Assembly: GCF_011044975.1 (NCBI RefSeq)
Contig: NZ_JAAKZV010000061.1
Span: forward strand, 1-35,886
From: Streptomyces coryli
GTDB taxonomy: Bacteria > Actinomycetota > Actinomycetes > Streptomycetales > Streptomycetaceae
Direction: 5' to 3'
Length of the DNA stretch: 35,886 bases
A program made the translations under genes and the position numbers. This document shows, piece after piece, positions 30,605 to 35,886 of the stretch. Each line of letters begins with the position of its first letter. Position 1 is the stretch's first letter. The notes beneath the pieces were generated by a model. The model saw only the letters and a program-made list of their open reading frames with translations, was not told where the DNA came from and made no database searches.

Positions 30605-30680
30605 GGGGAAGGCTCCCTGCGTCTGCGGCTGTCGTCGTCAACCACGGTACGCCCACGGAACCTCACGCGCTGCTCAACGA

Positions 30681-33176
30681 CTAATCCTCATGCCCCAGTT
30701 GGAGGTCGCGCTCGGTCCGGCCGCCCCCCGTCACATTCAGTACGGTGGCCACCGGCGGATAGCCCGCGGCGATCACGGTGTACTCGCCCGCGGAGAGATC
30801 GATGAAGCGGAATTTCCCGTCCGCACCCGTCGTCCCGGTGTCGACCACATTCCCGGCCGCGTCCAGCAGCGTCACCCGGGCGTCCTCCACCGGCCGCCCG
30901 CCGTAGGCCCGTACGGTCCCGCGCAGCACCGCGCCGCCCGCCAGCTCGACGTCCTGCCGGGTCTCCCGCGCCGCCTGCACCGACACCGGCATCGCGGCCG
31001 GGCGGAAGGCGGGCGCGCTGGCGGCGAGGGTGTACTCGCCCGCGACCAGCTCGCCGATCGCGTATCCGCCGTCCCGCTCGCTGCGGGTGGTGGCCACCAC
31101 CTCGCCGCGTACGTCGGTGAGCGTGACCGCGGCGTCCCGCAGCGGCGCGCCGTCCGCCGTGGTGACCCGCCCCGCGAGCCGCCCGGCGCCGCCGAGCACC
31201 ACGTCCAGCTCGATCGGCCGGTCCCCCACGGTGACGCTGACCGCCTGCGGCTGATGCCCGCCGGCGGCGGCGATGAGGACGTACGCGCCGGAGCCCGGGG
31301 TGGACAGCGCGTACCGCCCGTCGCCGCGGCTGGCGTCCCGGCCGACCTGGCGCCCGGCGCCGTCGATGAGGGTGAGGGCGGCGCGCGGCACGGTGGTGCC
31401 GTCGCTGTGCTGCACGATGCCGCAGACGGGCACGCCGCGGACGGCGGGCAGCGGCGCGGGGGCGGCTTCCTGGTCGTGCTGCGCGTACTGGTCGTACGGC
31501 AGGTCGTCGGCGCGGGCCGCCGGGATCGCGCCGTTGGGGTGGGCGGACCCGGCCTCGGGGGCGAGGGCGTCGGGGCCGGGGACGTTCTGGGACACCAGGG
31601 GTTTCTCCTTCAGCAGGAAGGCGAGCAGGAGCCCGAGGACGAGCACCGGCACGAGGTAGAGGAAGATCCGCGGCATGGCCTCGGCGTACGCGCGGATGTA
31701 GCCGTCGCGCAGGGGCGCGTCGAGCGCGTAGACCATCTCCGGGGTGATCGAGTCGGGCTCCGGGAGCTTGTCCGCCGGGATGCCCTTGGGGAGTTCACCG
31801 GCGAGCTTGTCGGCGAGCCGGTCGAAGAAGAGGGTGCCGAAGACGGCCGCGCCGACCGAGCCGCCGATCTGCCGGAAGTAGTTGTGCGCGCTGGTGGCGG
31901 TGCCCATGTCGTGCGGCGGCACGGCGTTCTGCACGGCGAGGATGAGCACCGGCAGCACCAGGCCGATACCGACGCCGAGAATGGCCATCCAGACGCTGTA
32001 CGTGAACCGGGCGGTGTCGATCTCAAGACGCGACAGCAGCCACATCCCGACGCCCGACAGCGCGCAGCCGACGATCGGGTAGATCCGGTAGCGCCCGGTG
32101 CGGGTGATCAACTGCCCGGAGACGATGGACGCGACGACCACGCCGCCCATCATCGGCAGCATCAGCAGCCCGGACTCCATGGCGGTCGCGCCGTCGACCA
32201 TCTGCAGGAAGGTCGGCAGATAGCTGGCGGCCCCGAAGAGGGCGACGCCGATCACGGCGCCGACGAGGCTGGTGACGTTGAAGATCGAGTCCTTGAAGAG
32301 CCGCAGCGGGATGACCGCCTCCGGCGCGAACTTCTCCACCACCAGGAAGAGCACGGACGCGAGCACCGCCCCGGCGCCGAGCCCGATGATGACGTCGTCG
32401 CTCCACTCGTACTCCACCCCGCCCCAGGTGGTGAGCAGCACCAGGCAGGTGGAGGCGCCCGCGAGCAGCAGCGCGCCGAGGATGTCCAGGCGCGGCTTGA
32501 CGTCGAGCTTCGGCAGCTTCAGCACCGCCTGGACGACCAGGAAGGTGAGGATGCCGAAGGGCACGTTGAAGTAGAAGCACCAGCGCCACGAGGTGTGGTC
32601 GGTGAAGAAGCCGCCGAGCAGCGGCCCGGCCACCGAGGCGACTCCGAAGGCGGCGCCGATCAGGCCCATGTAGCGGCCGCGTTCGCGGGGCGGGACGATG
32701 TCCGCCATGATCGCCTGCACGCCGATCATGAGCCCGCCGCCGCCGAGGCCCTGCAGCGCGCGGAAGATGATCAGCTGGTCCATCGTCCGCGACCAGCCGG
32801 CCAGCGCGGAGCCGACGACGAAGACGATGATCGCGAACTGGAAGACGCCCTTGCGGCCGAAGAGATCGCCGAGCTTGCCGTAGAGCGGCAGCCCGATGGT
32901 GGCGGCGAGGAGATACGAGGTGATGGCCCAGGACATCTTGTCCAGGCCGTGCAGCTCTCCGACGATCTTCGGCAGCGCGGTGGCCGTGATCATCTGCTCG
33001 AGCGCGGCGAGCACCAGCGCGAGCATCAGCCCGACGAAGACGAGGCGGACCTGGCGCGGGCTGAGGGGGACGGCGGCGGCTTCGGCCGCGGCGGGCGGAT
33101 CGGCCGGGGGCGCGTTGTCGTCAGGAGCGGTGACGACCGTCGGCTCGTCCTTCGCCACCAAGCTCGTCCCGCCCAC
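30681..33176 (-). CDS. DHA2-type MFS exporter fused to three carboxypeptidase-regulatory-like domains
   Basis: This is an 831-residue protein. Residues about 43-525 form a 14-span EmrB/QacA-type drug exporter with motif A ([12 protein letters not shown], about 100-111) and antiporter motif C ([12 protein letters not shown], about 178-189). After a polar linker, residues about 584-831 carry three repeats of the CarboxypepD_reg beta-sandwich, each with a G-x-V...A-x-V-T-L-x-D...G-x-Y-x-x...L-x-x-G-E-Y-T-L pattern (for example [20 protein letters not shown]). The start was set at the GTG at 33176, where GGGGAG lies 5 nt upstream. It lies upstream of the phosphatase gene on the same strand, 76 bp away. 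The substrate is unknown. Confidence 0.9.
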   Translation of the reverse strand: MGGTSLVAKDEPTVVTAPDDNAPPADPPAAAEAAAVPLSPRQVRLVFVGLMLALVLAALEQMITATALPKIVGELHGLDKMSWAITSYLLAATIGLPLYGKLGDLFGRKGVFQFAIIVFVVGSALAGWSRTMDQLIIFRALQGLGGGGLMIGVQAIMADIVPPRERGRYMGLIGAAFGVASVAGPLLGGFFTDHTSWRWCFYFNVPFGILTFLVVQAVLKLPKLDVKPRLDILGALLLAGASTCLVLLTTWGGVEYEWSDDVIIGLGAGAVLASVLFLVVEKFAPEAVIPLRLFKDSIFNVTSLVGAVIGVALFGAASYLPTFLQMVDGATAMESGLLMLPMMGGVVVASIVSGQLITRTGRYRIYPIVGCALSGVGMWLLSRLEIDTARFTYSVWMAILGVGIGLVLPVLILAVQNAVPPHDMGTATSAHNYFRQIGGSVGAAVFGTLFFDRLADKLAGELPKGIPADKLPEPDSITPEMVYALDAPLRDGYIRAYAEAMPRIFLYLVPVLVLGLLLAFLLKEKPLVSQNVPGPDALAPEAGSAHPNGAIPAARADDLPYDQYAQHDQEAAPAPLPAVRGVPVCGIVQHSDGTTVPRAALTLIDGAGRQVGRDASRGDGRYALSTPGSGAYVLIAAAGGHQPQAVSVTVGDRPIELDVVLGGAGRLAGRVTTADGAPLRDAAVTLTDVRGEVVATTRSERDGGYAIGELVAGEYTLAASAPAFRPAAMPVSVQAARETRQDVELAGGAVLRGTVRAYGGRPVEDARVTLLDAAGNVVDTGTTGADGKFRFIDLSAGEYTVIAAGYPPVATVLNVTGGGRTERDLQLGHED

Positions 33177-33269
33177 GTCAGCTCCCCATCGTCCGCCCAG
33201 CGCCTGCACGTTTCTCTCATTAGGGGAGAAGGGCGAGCAAGCTCGGCGAATGGGCCGCGAAACGGGACC

Positions 33270-33294
33270 GGGGCGGGCCCGGCAGGCCCGCCCC
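33270..33294. terminator. Perfect 10-bp GC hairpin between the SRPBCC and MFS genes
   Basis: GGGGCGGGCC-CGGCA-GGCCCGCCCC is a perfect stem-loop. It lies about 105 bp after the SRPBCC stop and 94 bp before the MFS start, both on the minus strand, so it probably ends the SRPBCC transcript. The rest of this 223-bp gap holds a weak CTTCTC/GAGAAA inverted repeat near 33210-33231 that could be an MFS operator. Confidence 0.55.
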
Positions 33295-33399
33295 AGGGCG
33301 CTCATCTGCGCCTTTCGTACTACGCGCAGCTATACAGCGTCTAACGGCGCCACCAGGAAAACCACCCGAATCAGTGAGCGCCGCACAGCCCTGTACGGG

Positions 33400-33843
33400 C
33401 TACTTCTCGACCTCGGCCGCGAGCTTCGTGAGCAGCGCGCCGTAGATCCGGTCGAGGCCCTTGGGCGCGAAGGTCTTCTCGAAGAAGCCGCCGATGCCGC
33501 CCGCGCCCTGCCACTTGGTGTCCACGACGACCCGGGACTTCCCCTCGCCCGCCGGCGTGACCGTCCAGGTCGTCACCATGGTGGAGTTGCGGTCGGTCTC
33601 GACCAGCTGCCCGGCCGTCGGCTCACTGACGTCGAGCAGGCAGTCGCGGACCCGCTTGCTGGTGGCCTGCAGCTTCCAGTGCACGACGGTGCCCGCGCCG
33701 CTGCCGCCCTCGCGCACCTCGTACTCGCTGAAGTGCTCCGGGAGGGTCTTCTCCCGGGTGGCGCTGTAGTCGGCGAGCGCGGCGAACACCGCCTCGGGGG
33801 CAGCTCCGATGACCCGCTCGGTGGTCGCCTCTACCTGTGCCAT
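33400..33843 (-). CDS. SRPBCC (polyketide cyclase/START-like) family protein
   Basis: The 147-residue protein has the SRPBCC pattern: MAQVEATTERVIGAAPEAVF, ALADYSATREKTLPEHFSEY, GTVVHWKLQATSK, a strand pair TMVTTWTVTPAGEGKSRVVV, and the long C-terminal helix GFFEKTFAPKGLDRIYGALL. The fold binds hydrophobic ligands in a deep cavity; the ligand here is unknown. The start at 33843 has GGAG close upstream (GCAGGAGAC), and a longer reading from 33921 does not look coding. It is divergent from the DsbA-like gene across a 218-bp control region. Confidence 0.87.
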   Translation of the reverse strand: MAQVEATTERVIGAAPEAVFAALADYSATREKTLPEHFSEYEVREGGSGAGTVVHWKLQATSKRVRDCLLDVSEPTAGQLVETDRNSTMVTTWTVTPAGEGKSRVVVDTKWQGAGGIGGFFEKTFAPKGLDRIYGALLTKLAAEVEK

Positions 33844-33957
33844 GTCTCCTGCTTCCTGCCTGTGCCGTATACGCGAATGGGCTACGGGCTCCAGCCAACC
33901 ACCATCGCGGCGGGGCCCCAAATCCGGCCCCTACGGGCAGGGGAGCCGGCCGCGCCA

Positions 33958-33993
33958 GGGACTTTGGTCCCGGGTCGGCGGGACCAATGGCGG
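33958..33993 (+). promoter_or_regulatory. Paired DevR/OsdR-type GGGAC boxes
   Basis: GGGACTTTGGTCCC (33958-33971) is a perfect GGGAC-N4-GTCCC box, the core recognised by DevR/DosR in mycobacteria and OsdR in Streptomyces. A second, degenerate copy starts GGGACCAATGG at 33980, exactly 22 bp downstream, or two helical turns. The two also form a perfect inverted repeat, TTGGTCCC/GGGACCAA (33964-33971 and 33980-33987). Between 33844 and 33957 I see nothing else distinctive. Confidence 0.6.
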
Positions 33994-34022
33994 TCAGCGA
34001 CGTTCATCGCCGTCACTAAAGT
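33994..34022 (+). promoter_or_regulatory. Candidate promoter of the DsbA-like gene
   Basis: TCAGCG (33994-33999) and TAAAGT (34017-34022) are 17 bp apart, with the second GGGAC box touching the weak -35. Transcription would begin about 33 nt before the ATG at 34062, leaving room for the CGGAG ribosome site. A poor -35 next to an activator box fits activated transcription. Confidence 0.45.
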
Positions 34023-34026
34023 GACG
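34011..34026. promoter_or_regulatory. Perfect 16-bp palindrome over the proposed -10
   Basis: CGTCACT-AA-AGTGACG is an exact palindrome that covers the proposed -10 of the DsbA-like gene, 35 bp upstream of the ATG. A dimeric repressor bound here would block the promoter. The regulator is not identifiable from the window. Confidence 0.55.
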
Positions 34027-34061
34027 AGAGGGACATTTTGCGAAGAATCGGAGTCGCTGCA

Positions 34062-34796
34062 ATGAGCAAGGCCAGTACCGGACGACCGCGCCGCCAGGCG
34101 AAGGTGTGGCGGAGCTTCCTCATCGCCACGGTGCTCGTCGCCGTCATCGCCGGCGCGGCCGGCATCGGCGCCTTCACCGCCACCCGCTCGGAGGCCGAGG
34201 ACCGGCCTTCCGGCCAGCCCTACGTGCAGCCGAAGCACGTCGACGGCACCACCGTCCGGTACGGGAAGGCGTCCGCGGACCACACCCTGTCGGTCTACCT
34301 CGACCCGCGCTGCCCGTACTGCGCGGATGTCGAGAACGGCCTCGGCAAGACGATGACGAAGCTGGCCGACCAGGGCGAGTACAGGATCGACTACCACTTC
34401 GCCACCTTCCTCGACGGCGCCCTCGGCGGAAAGGGCTCCAAGCGCGCGGTCAACGCCCTCGGGGCGGCGGCGAACGAGAGCCCGGAGAAGTTCGCGGAGT
34501 ACCTCGGCGTGCTCTACGCGAACCACCCGGAGAAGGAGACCGACGACAAGTTCGGCTCGACGGCCACGCTGCTGAAGCTCGCCGATGAGGTCGACGGCCT
34601 GCGGACGCCCGCCTTCAACAAGGCGGTCAAGGAGCTCACCTACATGCCGTGGGTGGAGAAGGTGTCCGAGGCCTTCTACGAGAGCGGCGAGGACGGCACC
34701 CCGGTGGTCAAGCTCGACGGGAAGCCCGTCGAGGTGCTGTCCAGGACGGGCGAGGTCATGTCGCCGGAGGCCTTTGCCAAGCTGGTCCGGGACTGA
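34062..34796 (+). CDS. Membrane-anchored DsbA-like thiol-disulfide protein
   Basis: The 244-residue protein has a basic N-terminus and one membrane segment (about residues 17-40, SFLIATVLVAVIAGAAGIGA). An extracytoplasmic DsbA/thioredoxin_4 domain follows. The redox motif is CPYC (Cys84, Cys87) in YLDPRCPYCADVENGLG, a helical insert carries KRAVNALGAAANESPEKFAE, and the cis-proline loop is DGTPVVKLDG. It probably oxidises or isomerises disulfides in secreted proteins. The ATG at 34062 has CGGAG 8 nt upstream; a TTG at 34038 would add eight residues. It is divergent from the SRPBCC gene and has paired GGGAC boxes and a palindrome in its promoter. Confidence 0.9.
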   Translation: MSKASTGRPRRQAKVWRSFLIATVLVAVIAGAAGIGAFTATRSEAEDRPSGQPYVQPKHVDGTTVRYGKASADHTLSVYLDPRCPYCADVENGLGKTMTKLADQGEYRIDYHFATFLDGALGGKGSKRAVNALGAAANESPEKFAEYLGVLYANHPEKETDDKFGSTATLLKLADEVDGLRTPAFNKAVKELTYMPWVEKVSEAFYESGEDGTPVVKLDGKPVEVLSRTGEVMSPEAFAKLVRD

Positions 34797-34814
34797 CCCC
34801 GCCGCCCCTTCCGC

Positions 34815-35186
34815 TCAGACCTCCAGCTGGCTTTCGACCTTGCTGAGCTGGTGCCGGGCCATCGCCAGGTTGGCCCGTCCCTTGTCGAGCGCGAGATAGA
34901 GGAAAAGGCCCTTGTTGTCGCGGCCCTTGAGCAATCTGATCAAGTGGTACTGCTTGCCGAGGGTGATCAGGATGTCCTCGATCGTGTCCCGCAGTCCGAG
35001 CTGCTCCATGGTGCGCACCTTGGCCCGTACGACATCGGTGTTGCCGGCCGCGGCGATCGAGAGGTCCAGGTCCTTGGTGCCGCCCAGGGTGCCGAGCGCC
35101 ATCCCGCTCGTGTAGTCGACCAGAGCCGCGCCGAGGGAACCCTCGATGGTACTCATTGCTTCTTTAAGAGCGGTGTCGGTATTCAT
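34815..35186 (-). CDS. Roadblock/LC7-like small protein (conserved in Streptomyces)
   Basis: The 123-residue protein starts MNTDTALKEAMSTIEGSLGA and continues with AALVDYTSGMALGTLGG, AAAGNTDVVRAKVRTMEQLG, IEDILITLGKQYHLIR and LFLYLALDKGRANLAMARHQ. The strand-helix order, with the G-x-x-G-A-A-L-V-D beginning, resembles the roadblock/LC7 fold of small GTPase regulators, but the match is weaker than for the neighbouring gene. The 5' end is less GC-rich than the rest of the window (codons CTT AAA GAA GCA). A purine-rich AAGGAAAGG lies 10-18 nt before the ATG at 35186. It is convergent with the DsbA-like gene across an 18-bp gap. Confidence 0.75.
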   Translation of the reverse strand: MNTDTALKEAMSTIEGSLGAALVDYTSGMALGTLGGTKDLDLSIAAAGNTDVVRAKVRTMEQLGLRDTIEDILITLGKQYHLIRLLKGRDNKGLFLYLALDKGRANLAMARHQLSKVESQLEV

Positions 35187-35222
35187 AATGCGTTTCGCCT
35201 TTCCTTCTCTTCGGGTGGAAGA

Positions 35223-35253
35223 CCGCCGGGCGCCTGATGTGGCGCCCGTGCGG
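35223..35253 (-). terminator. Hairpin between the two roadblock-type genes
   Basis: CCGCCGGGCGCC-TGATGT-GGCGCCCGTGCGG pairs over 12 bp with one bulged base and a 6-nt loop. It begins about 35 bp beyond the stop of the roadblock gene on the minus strand. It could terminate or attenuate transcription before the second gene. The rest of this 102-bp gap is the leader of the second gene. Confidence 0.55.
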
Positions 35254-35288
35254 CGTCTGGGTGCGGATGCTGGGTCGATGGGCATGGG

Positions 35289-35807
35289 TCAGGGGGTCTC
35301 CGCTCCGTCGGGGCCGCTGGTCAACGCGCCGTCGATCAGGTCGCCGAGGTCGGCCGCGGCCCGGCGTGCCTCCCGGTGCAGCAGCGCGGTGACCGTGTCC
35401 TGTCCGGCCACCACCGTGAGCACCGCGGAGCTGCCCGCCGAGTAGGTGGCGACGCAGCCGTTCGCGCCTCGCACCAGCAGTTCGCTGAGCAGCCCCTGGG
35501 CGGTGGCGGCCAGCAGCCGCCTGGCGACGCTCAACGCGGTGGCCGTGAGCGCGGCGAGGCTCTCCGGCTCCTCGGCGCCGTCGTCCTGCGCGAGCAGCAG
35601 CCCGTCGGCGGTGGCCACCAGCGCGCCGTTCACCTGCGGCACCCTGGCCCGTAGCCGCTGCAACTCCTCGGCGATCTCCGGGAGTACGGCCGTGATCGCC
35701 GGGTCGGCCGCCGCCACGGCCGGTACCGGACCGGTGTACCGCGCCGCGGGTGCCGGCCGGCGGATGAGGGGGCGGGCCGGCGTGGCCGGGCGCTGCTTCT
35801 GGTTCAC
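35289..35807 (-). CDS. Roadblock/LC7 domain protein
   Basis: The 172-residue protein has a proline-rich, basic N-terminal tail (residues 1-30) and then a roadblock/LC7 domain: EELQRLRARVPQVNGALVAT, ADGLLLAQDDGAEEPESLAA, ATALSVARRLLAATAQGLLS and GCVATYSAGSSAVLTVVAG. Roadblock proteins in Streptomyces act with small Ras-like GTPases, for example CvnB in conservons, but no GTPase or DUF742 gene is in view. The GTG start has GGAGG 7 nt upstream and overlaps the stop of the gene to its right (GTGA, 35804-35807), which implies translational coupling. Confidence 0.85.
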   Translation of the reverse strand: MNQKQRPATPARPLIRRPAPAARYTGPVPAVAAADPAITAVLPEIAEELQRLRARVPQVNGALVATADGLLLAQDDGAEEPESLAALTATALSVARRLLAATAQGLLSELLVRGANGCVATYSAGSSAVLTVVAGQDTVTALLHREARRAAADLGDLIDGALTSGPDGAETP

Positions 35808-35886
35808 AGTCGTGCCTCCAAGGCGTCGCGGATTCGGCGGAGCAGCGCGGCGTCGACCGGGCCGGCCGCCGCGGCCCGTGCGATGG
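35804..35886 (-). CDS. C-terminal fragment of a gene running off the right edge
   Basis: Only the last 26 codons are present. They encode an alanine- and arginine-rich helix ending ALLRRIRDALEARL before TGA. The reading frame is supported by its GTGA overlap with the roadblock gene, by the GGAGG of that gene lying within it, and by consistent G/C at third codon positions. The family cannot be identified from so short a piece. Confidence 0.6.
   Translation of the reverse strand, partial: IARAAAAGPVDAALLRRIRDALEARL

Noticed and set aside
33205-33235. TetR-type operator for the MFS exporter
   Set aside because: The CTTCTC/GAGAAA symmetry is short and imperfect, and no regulator gene lies beside the exporter.
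30423-33344. 973-codon plus-strand frame opposite the MFS fusion
   Set aside because: The translation is rich in Asp, Glu, His, Arg and Gly with no recognisable domain, while the minus strand gives a complete 14-span transporter.
1-35886. Secondary-metabolite cluster
   Set aside because: Methyltransferases, VOC and SRPBCC proteins and an exporter are present, but there is no PKS, NRPS, terpene, RiPP or other core enzyme, and these genes lie in separate transcription units.

Overview
The window looks like chromosomal DNA from Streptomyces or a close actinomycete. GC content is very high, and third codon positions are almost always G or C. Many genes start with GTG. Signature families include a DUF6158 small protein, PAS-GAF-PP2C-HATPase phosphatases, roadblock/LC7 proteins, and a ROK regulator next to a sugar ABC transporter that has no ATPase gene of its own. 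There is a single rare TTA leucine codon. I see no rRNA, tRNA, CRISPR array, transposase, prophage or biosynthetic megasynthase.

Layout. 1-3.9 kb: an aminotransferase-fold protein that lacks the catalytic lysine, a DUF6158 protein, a SAM methyltransferase, a ketopantoate-reductase-like protein and a VOC protein. 3.9-8.3 kb (minus): a tight four-gene run of CoA transferase, VOC protein, GNAT acetyltransferase and DUF5107/TPR protein. 8.3-10.2 kb: a phosphotransferase convergent with a DedA membrane protein; a 29-bp tandem array joins their two stop codons. 10.3-12.1 kb: a NarL-type two-component pair. 12.1-13.7 kb: a broken small helix-hairpin-helix gene, an SseB-like protein and a PrmC-like methyltransferase. 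13.8-20.2 kb (plus): ROK regulator, sugar-binding lipoprotein, two permeases and two Gfo/Idh/MocA oxidoreductases, closed by a strong hairpin. 20.3-27.2 kb: a PLP aminotransferase convergent with a five-gene minus-strand peptidase operon (M55 D-aminopeptidase, M20, S9, S66 LD-carboxypeptidase, DinB). 27.3-33.2 kb (minus): a methyltransferase, a large SpoIIE-type phosphatase with the TTA codon, and a 14-TM MFS exporter fused to three carboxypeptidase-regulatory-like domains. 33.4-35.9 kb: an SRPBCC protein, a membrane-anchored DsbA-like thioredoxin, two roadblock-type proteins and the end of a further gene.

How the parts may work together. The peptidase operon combines enzymes for D-amino-acid peptides and murein tetrapeptides. 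Its upstream region carries a 14/16 match to the DasR operator, so it may couple cell-wall peptide salvage to amino-sugar sensing. The ROK operon looks like a self-contained sugar or sugar-acid uptake and oxidation unit that would borrow a shared ATPase such as MsiK. The DsbA-like gene has paired GGGAC-type boxes of the DevR/DosR/OsdR kind next to a -35 element and a perfect 16-bp palindrome at the -10, which suggests hypoxia- or dormancy-type control. These functional links are inferences. The motifs themselves are visible in the sequence.
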